DNA from: Caballeronia sp. TF1N1
GTDB taxonomy: Bacteria; Pseudomonadota; Gammaproteobacteria; Burkholderiales; Burkholderiaceae
NCBI RefSeq assembly: GCF_022878925.1
Contig: NZ_CP084627.1
Coordinates: 930,001-994,000 of the forward strand
DNA: 64,000 nucleotides
Direction of reading: 5' to 3'
Of the stretch, positions 35,284 to 42,340 are shown piece by piece. Under the pieces are notes generated by a model. That model did not search any database and was not told the origin of the DNA. It was given only the letters and a program-made list of their open reading frames with translations. The position numbers and the translations under genes are program-made. Each line of letters opens with the position of its first letter. The first letter of the stretch is position 1.

Positions 35284-35533
35284 CGGTTCTCTCCTGCGCG
35301 GCGGTGGCCGCAGTCTTCGACGCATCGGCGTCAGCTTGAGCGTCTGCCATTTCGCGGGCATCGAGGTTGTCTTCGGCAACTTGCTGCTGTGCCTTGGCGG
35401 CCGCCACGGCCGATTGCGCCTGCTGCTTCGTATCGGCGACCTTCACCTTGGCGTTCATGTGCGTGAAGAGTGCCCACGCGCCCATCAGGCCAGCGAAGAT
35501 CCACGGCCCAAGTTTCATCACGAGTTCGATCAT
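35150..35533 (-). CDS. Rz-like inner-membrane protein (i-spanin)
   Basis: 127 aa. One N-terminal anchor (LVMKLGPWIFAGLMGAWALF), then a long alanine-rich coiled-coil region (VADTKQQAQSAVAAAKAQQQVAEDN and beyond) reaching into the periplasm. The ATG at 35533 overlaps the endolysin stop by 4 nt. The coiled coil plus a nested lipoprotein gene identify it more firmly than sequence likeness does. Confidence 0.75.
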   Translation of the reverse strand: MIELVMKLGPWIFAGLMGAWALFTHMNAKVKVADTKQQAQSAVAAAKAQQQVAEDNLDAREMADAQADADASKTAATAAQERTDVENSQSRLDDADARADLLKLLHGSSADNPGAGQGSAGTDPGRG

Positions 35534-36132
35534 TTCCCGTCCCTCATCATGTTGGCGAGGCGCAGCGCGCGGCCCGGCTTGGCGGCAGTGCCGACTCCAA
35601 CATCCGTCGCCCACTTCGAATCGAGCATCTCGAGCGCGGCCGTCGAATAGTTCGCCGTGCGCGTCGCCGCGAGCATGTTCGTGAATCCGAGCAGACGGCC
35701 GATACCCATGTTGAAACACATGTTCGCGATGACTCGCTGCCGCACGTCATCGAGCGCGCGCCACCACGACAGGTTACGGTCCAGGTCGACGTACACGTCG
35801 TCGAGATCGTCTTCGAGCAGCTGATCGACCTGTCTGTCCGATAGCGGATAAGTCCACCCGGCCGGCAGCGGCTTCGCTAGCAGGTTGTGCCCGACTCCAG
35901 TCGTCGGAATACCCTTCGAGTCGAGGTACCGCGTGTATCGCACGCCCTCGTCGCGCCGCAACTCGTCGACGAGAACCATCTCGTTCTGCGGCGTCATCGT
36001 CGGCAGCTTGGACGACAACGATGCCGCAGGCGCAGGTGGCAGAGGAAGCGGCTCAGGTGTTGGCGAAGGCTGATAGCCGCCGCCCTGCTGCTTAGGCTTG
36101 AATAGCGCGAGAACAGCGTCAAGCAAGCTCAT
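35530..36132 (-). CDS. Phage endolysin, T4-lysozyme-like muramidase
   Basis: 200 aa. After a 45-residue Pro/Gln-rich leader, the catalytic region reads ELRRDEGVRYTRYLDSKG, then IPTTGVGHNL: the Glu-8-Asp-5-Thr triad of GH24 lysozymes is intact. It hydrolyses the glycan bond of peptidoglycan. GAGG precedes the ATG at 36132, which overlaps the holin stop by 4 nt. The long N-terminal Pro-rich segment is unusual, and no secretion signal is visible, so export depends on the holin. Confidence 0.85.
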   Translation of the reverse strand: MSLLDAVLALFKPKQQGGGYQPSPTPEPLPLPPAPAASLSSKLPTMTPQNEMVLVDELRRDEGVRYTRYLDSKGIPTTGVGHNLLAKPLPAGWTYPLSDRQVDQLLEDDLDDVYVDLDRNLSWWRALDDVRQRVIANMCFNMGIGRLLGFTNMLAATRTANYSTAALEMLDSKWATDVGVGTAAKPGRALRLANMMRDGK

Positions 36133-36440
36133 CTTTGAGCCTCGCTGTCTGTCGGGACGCGGTGCAGCGACGTATAGCGGATCGCGATGAAGCTCAGACC
36201 GAAGAGCGTGTATGCAATCCACTGCTGGACGTTCTGCGGAATGACGTCGCGCAGCTCGTGCGGCATGCCGGACCACGCCTGAGCGATGAGCGGTCCGGCG
36301 CCGGCGAGCGCGGTGAACGCTGCGCCAGCGATGACGGTGCCGCGCTTATGCAACTTCTGCCACCCATCGGCGAGCGTGAGACGCACTTGAGTGAACGGGA
36401 TTATCCGCACCGTCAACTTCTTGGGCTGCATCGTGTTCAT
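36129..36440 (-). CDS. Phage holin
   Basis: 103 aa. From the ATG at 36440 (AAGGA upstream; a second ATG at 36431) the protein has a basic N-terminus, a hydrophobic helix (GTVIAGAAFTALAGAGPLIAQAW) and a second (WIAYTLFGLSFIAIRYTSL). Size, topology and the place directly before the endolysin indicate a holin of the two-helix class. The nearby in-frame starts might give a holin/antiholin pair, as in lambda S. Confidence 0.72.
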   Translation of the reverse strand: MNTMQPKKLTVRIIPFTQVRLTLADGWQKLHKRGTVIAGAAFTALAGAGPLIAQAWSGMPHELRDVIPQNVQQWIAYTLFGLSFIAIRYTSLHRVPTDSEAQR

Positions 36441-36856
36441 GCTGCTTCGTCCTTTTTCATACCCAGCTTTGCGGCACGCACTGGATTCCAACGCTCGTAT
36501 GCTCCATTCCAAAAACCGCGTTTGTGTTCGCGTTCGAAACGCTTTCCTTGGTCATATTCAAAATGGCACGCCGGGCACGCTGGGACGGTGTAGACATCGG
36601 GAGTCTTCAGACCCATGCCCTTGCCCTCGTTTCGATGCGCCGGGACCGTGGTGTCCGGATGGCTTTTGCATATGCCCGGCAGCCGCATGAAGCAGGGCTC
36701 ACCGCGACACGCGTCGCGCATACGCTTGTCGTCGCCTGCCTTCGGTTTGCGCGAGCGCTTCTTAATCGCCGAGCGGCGCAGTGCGGTCGCCCGATCGGCA
36801 AGCGGCCACGCAGGGCGCTTCATCGGCGTCTTGCGCTGGATAGATGAGCGCTTCAC
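36437..36856 (-). CDS. YbcO-like phage nuclease (DUF1364)
   Basis: 139 aa. Zinc/HNH-like arrangement CFMRLPGICKSHPDTTVPAHRNEGKGMG followed by PACPACHFEYD matches DUF1364 (YbcO of the DLP12 prophage), a small His-Me-type nuclease family found near ninG/rap/lysis genes. The N-terminal 45 residues are Lys/Arg-rich. Overlaps its upstream and downstream neighbours by 4 nt each. Role in phage recombination is inferred. Confidence 0.75.
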   Translation of the reverse strand: MKRSSIQRKTPMKRPAWPLADRATALRRSAIKKRSRKPKAGDDKRMRDACRGEPCFMRLPGICKSHPDTTVPAHRNEGKGMGLKTPDVYTVPACPACHFEYDQGKRFEREHKRGFWNGAYERWNPVRAAKLGMKKDEAA

Positions 36857-37110
36857 TGTTTGCTCTCCAACAATTCCGCTCCGGCAAAGGCCTCGGCAAT
36901 CGCATCCGAGCCATCTTTGCCTTCGCTGTCGCGCCAGTACCCGTCATAGAGGTAGCCGCCGTCGGGATGATTGACGCGGATGTACCATGCGCTCTCAGCG
37001 TCATCTCGCTGGACCCAAACGTGATGCCCGCGCCAGTAGCCGGATACGCTGTCGGGCTGCTCATCAAACTGAGCGCCAGCACGTAGGCGCTGAATCGGAG
37101 TGCGCTTCAC
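36853..37110 (-). CDS. Small phage hypothetical protein (85 aa)
   Basis: GTG start at 37110, overlapping the DUF4406 gene's stop. The product has a central Trp/Tyr-rich, beta-strand part (GYWRGHHVWVQRDDAESAWYIRV, GGYLYDGYWRDSEG). No family recognised. The tight 4-nt overlaps on both sides support it as a real operon member. Confidence 0.6.
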   Translation of the reverse strand: MKRTPIQRLRAGAQFDEQPDSVSGYWRGHHVWVQRDDAESAWYIRVNHPDGGYLYDGYWRDSEGKDGSDAIAEAFAGAELLESKQ

Positions 37111-37478
37111 AATTGCACCGCGACCGGCGCGTTGATAACGCCGAGCACTGACACGTCGAGAACCGGTATATCGCCCGACAGACCGACAAGACACCGTGCG
37201 GGATACACCGTCATGCGAAGCCCGCGAGCAATCGCGTGCTCAAGCGTGGCGCCAGGCGAGTTTTCCCAGCCCGGCAGCAGCGCGATGCCGTCGCAGTCGA
37301 CGAGCTGCTTGATGTCCGCACGCATGCACGACAGCCAATCAGGATTCGGGCCAACATCGATTTCCGCAGGGCTGATTACGCGGAAGCCCAAGGCACGAAG
37401 ACGCGCCGCTTCCGCGTGGAACGCGGGGAAATTCAGTTCCGGATAGCCCGACATCGGGCCGGCGATATAGAGCTTCAT
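37107..37478 (-). CDS. DUF4406 protein, nucleoside 2-deoxyribosyltransferase-like
   Basis: 123 aa. The start KLYIAGPMSGYPELNFPAFHAEAARLRALGFRVISPAEID is characteristic of DUF4406, distantly related to nucleoside deoxyribosyltransferases (GPM and later acidic DCDGIALLPGWENSPGA). In phages these may act in nucleotide salvage, but activity is not proven for the family. Overlaps the previous gene's stop by 4 nt. Confidence 0.75.
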   Translation of the reverse strand: MKLYIAGPMSGYPELNFPAFHAEAARLRALGFRVISPAEIDVGPNPDWLSCMRADIKQLVDCDGIALLPGWENSPGATLEHAIARGLRMTVYPARCLVGLSGDIPVLDVSVLGVINAPVAVQL

Positions 37479-38134
37479 GAGGCCACCTGTTGGGCGATGG
37501 TTGAAAACGGGTTGTGGCCGTGCCGCTTCAGTTGCTGACGGAAGCGCCACTCACGGCAGGCTTGACTGGCCGATTTGCGCGGCGGCTTCACTGCGTCATC
37601 GGCTTTACCGACCATCCAACGCGCAGTCAGATTTCCGTACTGGCTCATGCGCTGATAGCCTGCAATGTGAAACGCTCTGCCGTGGCGGCGGCGAAGCACC
37701 GTCTCGATACCGTGAAACGAATGTCCGGTGCGCTCGACCATCTCCTTGATCGTCAACGGAATCCCTTCTTCGAGAATCGCAGCAACGACGCTTTCGAGAT
37801 GCGAATAGCCGGTGCGCCCGAGCTTCTTCTTTCGGTAGGTCAGGCCAAGGCGTTGCGCTTCGGCGCGCGCGGAGTCGTACGAACGGCCAGGCAACTGCTT
37901 CAAGCCGACCTTGATGGACTGTTTGCCGCGCCAGATCTTGGCGAGAATGGCCTTTTCTTCTTCGCTCCAAAACCGCTCATTAGCGATAGCCATCCCGTAC
38001 TTCGATGCCTTCGACTTGGCAGAGTGAAATGTGCGGCCTGGAAGCCGATGCATGTTTTCGGAAAGGCATGCTTCAGCGTCGTAGATCTCGCGCAGCACAG
38101 CCTTTTCCTCGTCGCTCCAACGCTTGCCGCCCAT
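37475..38134 (-). CDS. Phage protein with two Myb/SANT-like HTH repeats
   Basis: 219 aa. Two repeats near the N-terminus have the same plan: RWSDEEKAVLREIYDAEACLSENMHRLPGRT and FWSEEEKAILAKIWRGKQSIKVGLKQLPGRS, each with W-S-x-E-E-K, a helix and LPGR[TS]. This is a Myb-like DNA-binding arrangement. A third HTH-like stretch (GIPLTIKEMVERTGHSFHGIETVL) follows. The C-terminus is basic. Probably a DNA-binding early protein; no function assigned. Confidence 0.65.
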   Translation of the reverse strand: MGGKRWSDEEKAVLREIYDAEACLSENMHRLPGRTFHSAKSKASKYGMAIANERFWSEEEKAILAKIWRGKQSIKVGLKQLPGRSYDSARAEAQRLGLTYRKKKLGRTGYSHLESVVAAILEEGIPLTIKEMVERTGHSFHGIETVLRRRHGRAFHIAGYQRMSQYGNLTARWMVGKADDAVKPPRKSASQACREWRFRQQLKRHGHNPFSTIAQQVAS

Positions 38135-38643
38135 TACGCAGCCTCCAGCTCGAAGCGCTTTGTCAACGCGCCACGCTTCACGCGAACGACCTGACGCGAC
38201 TCGACGCGGCGCAGCGATTCGCCGTTCGCACGGGTGTATTGCAGCTTCGTGACCGTCTCCAGCAGCTGCTCGAACAACTCGATGCCAGCGTTCACCGCAG
38301 GCAAGCCACCCGTGCCGAACACGAGCCGCGCGCGAGTGTTGAAGTTCTCAGCGCACTCGATCATGGCGTTCTGGGCGGCGAAGATCACGTTGATGCCGAT
38401 CTCGCGATTGCCAGCGTCCTCGCAAAGGATCTGGGCAATGTTGAGAGCGTTCGTCACCGTATGCCAGGCGTCCTTCTCGTTCGTGCCGCGCGACAGCGAG
38501 AACGCGGCAGCATGCACCGCAGTTAGGATCGACGTGCGCGTATTGGCATCGAGTGGCTCAGATCCGTTCGAGATGAACGAGATGATGTCGGTCCGCTTCG
38601 ACTTCGGCATATAGCGCTTGCGCGGTTTCTTGGTCGTGCCCAT
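38134..38643 (-). CDS. Phage hypothetical protein (169 aa)
   Basis: Unrecognised soluble protein with a mainly helical centre (TRTSILTAVHAAAFSLSRG, ALNIAQILCEDAG, LFEQLLETVTKLQ) and basic ends. Cysteines are single and scattered. It is kept in the early operon, its ends touching both neighbours, so it is probably expressed with the replication genes. Confidence 0.6.
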   Translation of the reverse strand: MGTTKKPRKRYMPKSKRTDIISFISNGSEPLDANTRTSILTAVHAAAFSLSRGTNEKDAWHTVTNALNIAQILCEDAGNREIGINVIFAAQNAMIECAENFNTRARLVFGTGGLPAVNAGIELFEQLLETVTKLQYTRANGESLRRVESRQVVRVKRGALTKRFELEAA

Positions 38644-39203
38644 CAGATTTCCTTCACGGAGATGTTGTGCACCGCGAGCATCTGCTTACGCTTCTGGATG
38701 TAGGTGCGGTTCTTACGCGTCGCGACAGACTTCACGTCTTCGACGACTTCCTTGTCGGCATCGACGTCGAAATAGACGAAGTCGGCGACGTACTTCGATG
38801 CCCGTTCCCATGAACCGTCGTCGCGCTGCTTGCGAGCGGTGAGGACATACGGGACCTGCAAGCGCAGATCACGGATGCGGCCGGCGGCTTGCAATTGGAT
38901 AAGGTGGAACCAGCGCGAACGCTCTTTCTCGCTGTCGAACTTGATGCCGTTGTGCTCGCACTTGGTGTTGCGGTACTTCGGGCGTTTCTTCGCCGGCGGC
39001 GGCATCAGCGGCGCATCCGCGAACGGGTCATATCCGGCGGCGATGTCGTCGAATTGGCTCGCGGGCTGGTTTCCAGTGCGGCGCATAAGTTCGCGCTGTG
39101 CGTAGCTCGCGCCAACCGTTCGGTCTTCGCGCACGCGCGCCGTGCCGACGTTCTTTGTTCCCTCGGGCACGTACATCGGCCAAGGAGCGGATCGCTTGGT
39201 CAC
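38643..39203 (-). CDS. DUF1064 phage nuclease-like protein
   Basis: 186 aa. The C-terminal half reads KYRNTKCEHNGIKFDSEKER (family start), then IRDLRLQVPYVL, YVADFVYFD, and EVVEDVKSVATRKNRTYIQKRK. The pattern D...(E)VxDxKS is the PD-(D/E)XK-like core assigned to DUF1064, thought to be a Holliday-junction or other structure nuclease. N-terminal 80 residues are variable. It directly follows the replication gene with a 4-nt overlap. Confidence 0.78.
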   Translation of the reverse strand: MTKRSAPWPMYVPEGTKNVGTARVREDRTVGASYAQRELMRRTGNQPASQFDDIAAGYDPFADAPLMPPPAKKRPKYRNTKCEHNGIKFDSEKERSRWFHLIQLQAAGRIRDLRLQVPYVLTARKQRDDGSWERASKYVADFVYFDVDADKEVVEDVKSVATRKNRTYIQKRKQMLAVHNISVKEI

Positions 39204-40306
39204 GCAGCCTCCTGATTGCCGTTCTTGTCGCGCGGCACGTCGTTGAAATACGCGTAGAGCTGCTCGTAACGCTCTTCGCTCTCACGACCGACCGTGCGCA
39301 GCATGTCTTCCATCCATTCGCCAGGGCCGGCCGCCTTGAACACGCGCGCCTTAAAATGTGAGAAGTTTTCGGTGGCCTGCTGCACCACGGCCAATTGCTT
39401 GCCGCGCGTCTCGATGCCGGTCGACGTCTTCCACCAATCCGAAGCGATAGCCACGCCGCTATTGGCAGCCGCGCCGCCGCTTTCCGGCTTCAGAAGGAAA
39501 AGCCCCGTCCATCCGCGAAACGCGGATTCCTCGACCGTGACTTCAGGCGTCTGGCCGGCGGCAGCGAGCTTCACGAGCTTCTTGATCGACACAGCTGCGG
39601 CAACGTGCGTCCACGGAATGTCGGCTTGCTTTTCCTTTGCTTCGCGGTGCTCGCACCACATGCCCCAGACGTCTGCAGAGATGAGTTCTGGCAGTTCAAG
39701 CTTGCGAAGCTGTTCATGCAACGCAACTCGCGACGAAGGTCGCGCCAGTTTCTGATCTAGGTTCTTCTCTTTCTCTACTAATGCAATCTTGGTGTCGAAA
39801 TTTGGAGGGGCTTCAGGTGAAATTTCACCCCCTTCAACGTGGGATTTGGAGGGGCTTGAGTTGGGATTTGTAGGGGCTTGAATATTGGAGGGGCTTGAAA
39901 TTTCACCCCCCTTAGAACGTCGGGCTTTGGAGTGGGATGCTTTTTCACCCCTCTTCGCGACGTACTCTTCGAGCGTCGGCGGGCTCAACGAGATCGTCTT
40001 GCCATTGCGCGGATCCACGCTCTGCACGATCGTCGCGCCAATCGGAGCCAGCATCTGATAAATGATGATGCTCTGCGTGCGGCCTAAGCGCTTGTCCGTC
40101 TCGAGCAAATAGCCGAGCTCAATTAGCTTGCTACGCGCGCGGCGGATCGTCTGGATGTTCAGCTCGGTGTCCAGTTCGAGCTCGTCGTTCGTGACCCACG
40201 TCGAATAGTCTTCGGCAGCCCAATTCGCATAGGTCTTCAGGAGCGTCTTAGCCGACGAATCGCCAACGCGCTGACGCTTCGCCCATTGGTGTGCGTAGCC
40301 GCTCAC
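39200..40306 (-). CDS. Phage replication initiation protein (lambda O-like organisation)
   Basis: 368 aa. N-terminal winged-HTH region (TLLKTYANWAAEDYSTWVTNDELELDTELNIQTIRRARSKLIELGYL) typical of phage replication proteins that read the origin. The central part (residues about 130-180) is low complexity, with repeated GGEIS and SPSK segments, because it is written over a DNA repeat array (39801-39906). C-terminal part has a Trp-containing helical domain that may bind helicase. The origin within its own gene is how lambda O and relatives are built. No helicase or loader gene is present in the remnant. Confidence 0.72.
   Translation of the reverse strand: MSGYAHQWAKRQRVGDSSAKTLLKTYANWAAEDYSTWVTNDELELDTELNIQTIRRARSKLIELGYLLETDKRLGRTQSIIIYQMLAPIGATIVQSVDPRNGKTISLSPPTLEEYVAKRGEKASHSKARRSKGGEISSPSNIQAPTNPNSSPSKSHVEGGEISPEAPPNFDTKIALVEKEKNLDQKLARPSSRVALHEQLRKLELPELISADVWGMWCEHREAKEKQADIPWTHVAAAVSIKKLVKLAAAGQTPEVTVEESAFRGWTGLFLLKPESGGAAANSGVAIASDWWKTSTGIETRGKQLAVVQQATENFSHFKARVFKAAGPGEWMEDMLRTVGRESEERYEQLYAYFNDVPRDKNGNQEAA
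39801..39906. repeat. Iteron-like repeat array, candidate phage replication origin
   Basis: Four direct copies of a 15-mer close to TTTGGAGGGGCTTGA start at 39801, 39845, 39867 and 39884 (one or two mismatches each). The first three are spaced 44 and 22 bp, multiples of two helical turns. Between and beside them lie the palindrome GGTGAAATTTCACC (39816-39829) and TGAAATTTCA (39897-39906). The array is inside the replication gene and includes its AT-richest part. Confidence 0.65.
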
Positions 40307-41007
40307 GCTGTCACCTCAGCACTGTATTTGCGCTGCAGATAGACCTGACCACGGCCCGTCACGACAGTCTTGAACGTGGGATGCGGTTCCTTCGCCTCGT
40401 CGATCCATACGCTTTCGATCACGCGAAAGAGGCCGCGATCCTTGTAGATCTGATACGGGAGGTTGTCCGCCATCAGGATGTGATCGGCACGCAGGCGCGC
40501 GTAGAAGCGATTGCGGCCGATGCCGAGCACGGCAGCCATCTGGCTCATTGTGATCGTGTCGGACGTGTTGCGGACGGCCTTGGCGAACTCGACGGCAGGC
40601 GCTTGCTCTGCGACAGCGGCTTCGAGCGTCAGCACTCGCTCCGTGTATTGCAACAGGGCGCCGCGCAAGAAAGCTGGGTCGTTCAGATCAATCGCAGGTT
40701 GCGCTGCGCGCGCTTCGAGTTCCTGCCAGCGCTTATTCACGGCATGACGATGCGCCAGGCTGTATCCGGTGACCAGATCAAGCGTCGCTTGGCGGGTCAA
40801 TGCGAAACAGGGAACAGTGCGACCACTCGCATCCTCGTAGCTGCTGCCACGAACAAGCTCAGCCGCTTTTTCGGCTGAGTAAGTTTGACCGTAGAAGTCG
40901 GCGAGCTTGCGGCAATCGACCATGACATGCGAATGACGTTTCTCGCAAAGATTGGCGATTTCAAGACTCGACATGGTCGGAACAGCATTGAGAGCGAGTG
41001 CGTTCAT
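40303..41007 (-). CDS. Phage Rha/KilAC-type antirepressor-like protein
   Basis: 234 aa from the ATG at 41007, 8 nt after the previous gene. N-terminal Rha-like domain (MSSLEIANLCEKRHSHVMVDCRKL...SYEDASGRTVPCFALTRQATLDLVTGY) and C-terminal KilAC domain (ITMSQMAAVLGIGRNRFYARLRADHILMADNLPYQIYKDRGLFRVIE, ending with HPTFKTVVTGRGQVYLQRKY). Such proteins block phage repressors or regulate host takeover. It precedes the replication gene with a 4-nt overlap. Confidence 0.85.
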   Translation of the reverse strand: MNALALNAVPTMSSLEIANLCEKRHSHVMVDCRKLADFYGQTYSAEKAAELVRGSSYEDASGRTVPCFALTRQATLDLVTGYSLAHRHAVNKRWQELEARAAQPAIDLNDPAFLRGALLQYTERVLTLEAAVAEQAPAVEFAKAVRNTSDTITMSQMAAVLGIGRNRFYARLRADHILMADNLPYQIYKDRGLFRVIESVWIDEAKEPHPTFKTVVTGRGQVYLQRKYSAEVTA

Positions 41008-41014
41008 TGAAGAC

Positions 41015-41215
41015 TCACAGGTCGTTGTCATGCCCGCACGGCAAAGAACCGTCGGCGTTTTGCTTTGCACCGCACGCGATGCAGATTTTCTTTGGCTGCT
41101 GCGCGCGATCGCGCTCTTGCCATTCGGCAGTGAGCGGACCGTCGAACATGCGGCCTGTCGTGATGAAGTCGGGGAATGCCATGGGGATGAAGTCAGGGCT
41201 GGTGCTCATGCTCAT
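41015..41215 (-). CDS. Small phage zinc-finger-like protein (66 aa)
   Basis: ATG at 41215 overlaps the CII-like stop. The C-terminus has CIACGAKQNADGSLPCGH, a CxxC...CxH arrangement that could bind zinc. No family recognised; TraR/DksA-like small zinc proteins are a possible comparison, but the sequence is too short to judge. The longer frame from 41368 is not needed. Confidence 0.55.
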   Translation of the reverse strand: MSMSTSPDFIPMAFPDFITTGRMFDGPLTAEWQERDRAQQPKKICIACGAKQNADGSLPCGHDNDL

Positions 41216-41652
41216 TCCGCCATGCCGCGCAGGCGCGCGCTGATGCCGAAGAGAACTGCGGCGTGTTTGAAGATGGTCTTGTCGACGCGCTCGACTTCCT
41301 TCTCTTCGACGCGGCCGTCGGCGAGCGTCTTGCAGATTTCCTTGCCAACGTCGCCGTGCGTGGCCCACGCCTCGCCCATCAATTCGACGATGGCAGCGTC
41401 ATTGCAGTCTTCGACGCGCGGAGTCTGGACCAGCGTGAAGCCGAGTTCGTGAGCGATGGCTTCTGCAATACGCGAGTCGCCGGTGATCTGCGACATACGC
41501 ACGGCCTCAGCAAGCGTGAGGTGATGCGTCGTGTTGTTCGGATTGACTTTGTTGCGGAGGATGTTCGCGGACATTCCGACGCGCGGCGCGAGCGACTCGG
41601 CACCACCGGGATAGTCATGTGCGACAGCGTACGCAGCATCAGCAATGTTCAA
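41212..41652 (-). CDS. Phage regulatory protein of the CII family
   Basis: 146 aa, TTG start at 41652 with GGAG 6 nt upstream. The HTH-like N-terminal half (AESLAPRVGMSANILRNKVNPNNTTHHLTLAEAVRMSQITGD) matches the Phage_CP76/CII family (PF06892). The C-terminal half is helical and probably oligomerises. In lambda-like phages CII activates repressor and integrase promoters. No integrase gene remains here for it to control. Confidence 0.8.
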   Translation of the reverse strand: MNIADAAYAVAHDYPGGAESLAPRVGMSANILRNKVNPNNTTHHLTLAEAVRMSQITGDSRIAEAIAHELGFTLVQTPRVEDCNDAAIVELMGEAWATHGDVGKEICKTLADGRVEEKEVERVDKTIFKHAAVLFGISARLRGMAE

Positions 41653-41839
41653 GGCATTCTCCAGACAGACGTATTTACTTGAAATTCAATCAGTTACAGT
41701 GGAGTCGTAGGTAAATAAAACAGACTCAACGGGGTAACAAAAATGACCACAAAAACTGGCGCGGCTGACCACGACGCCGTTAGCACTACGAACCACAGAC
41801 TGGTGAGCTCCACACTCGAACCAGCAGTTACGGCGTTGC

Positions 41840-42013
41840 CTACCTCGTTGCTTTGGCTGGTCCTGCTGACTCCGCTTTCAGTTTGCGGATCTGCAGGACC
41901 GCTTTCTTACGCATCTCATCTAGAAACGGTTCCGGCAAGTTTTTCGAAACCAGATCAAGCAACATCGCACGGACCTCTTTCTGCTCAGCAGCGGTAAGCG
42001 GCGCTTCGTTCAT
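41840..42013 (-). CDS. Small phage hypothetical protein (57 aa)
   Basis: ATG at 42013 overlaps the Cro-like stop by 4 nt. The product is helical and charged (LTAAEQKEVRAMLLDLVSKNLPEPFLDEMRKKAVLQIRKLKAE). No family recognised. Translational coupling to cro supports it over the overlapping plus-strand frame at 41743-41997. Confidence 0.55.
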   Translation of the reverse strand: MNEAPLTAAEQKEVRAMLLDLVSKNLPEPFLDEMRKKAVLQIRKLKAESAGPAKATR

Positions 42014-42258
42014 GCTGTAGCCGCCATTTTTGCTTTGCCGGTGTTGCGGAGAAACGACCAACGCACCTTGGGACGAAGATCCTCGCAACGCACCGCGCCG
42101 CAGCTGTGCTCTTCGATGTTGATGCAGAGCTGCACATCGAACTTCTGAGCAACGCTGATCGCCTTGCGTAGATAGCCCAAGGACGTTCCGCAGGCGCGGG
42201 CAAACTCCTCCTGCTTCTCGGGAGTCATCGAATTGAGGTATGTGCGTAGCTTGTCCAT
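42010..42258 (-). CDS. Cro/YdaS-like phage repressor
   Basis: 82 aa. MDKLRTYLNSMTPEKQEEFARACGTSLGYLRKAISVAQKFDVQLCINIEEHSCGAVRCEDLRPKVRW fits the YdaS-type HTH family used as Cro by many Burkholderia and enteric phages. Its promoter on the minus strand has TTGACT (42292-42287), 16 nt, TAATAT (42270-42265), and only 6 nt between the -10 and the ATG, so its mRNA is probably leaderless. The operator at 42267-42282 overlaps this promoter. Confidence 0.8.
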   Translation of the reverse strand: MDKLRTYLNSMTPEKQEEFARACGTSLGYLRKAISVAQKFDVQLCINIEEHSCGAVRCEDLRPKVRWSFLRNTGKAKMAATA

Positions 42259-42262
42259 GCCT

Positions 42263-42336
42263 CTATATTACTAGACGGTAATGGAAAGTCAATACCATTC
42301 GGAGATTTACCTTACGGTAATGTCCGCGAATAATAT
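42263..42336. promoter_or_regulatory. Divergent CI/Cro control region with operator sites
   Basis: Two operators have the form ATTACY-N4-RGTAAT: ATTACTAGACGGTAAT (42267-42282) and TTTACCTTACGGTAAT (42306-42321); a weaker site may lie between. The minus-strand promoter for cro is TTGACT-16-TAATAT. A plus-strand TAATAT (42331-42336) ends 4 nt before the likely CI ATG at 42341, without a good -35, as expected for an activated maintenance promoter. Confidence 0.75.
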
Positions 42337-42340
42337 AGGC

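Noticed and set aside
41743..41997. Plus-strand 84-codon frame
   Set aside because: It overlaps the minus-strand gene at 41840-42013, which has ATGA coupling to cro; its composition is Ser/Thr/Leu-biased and without motif.
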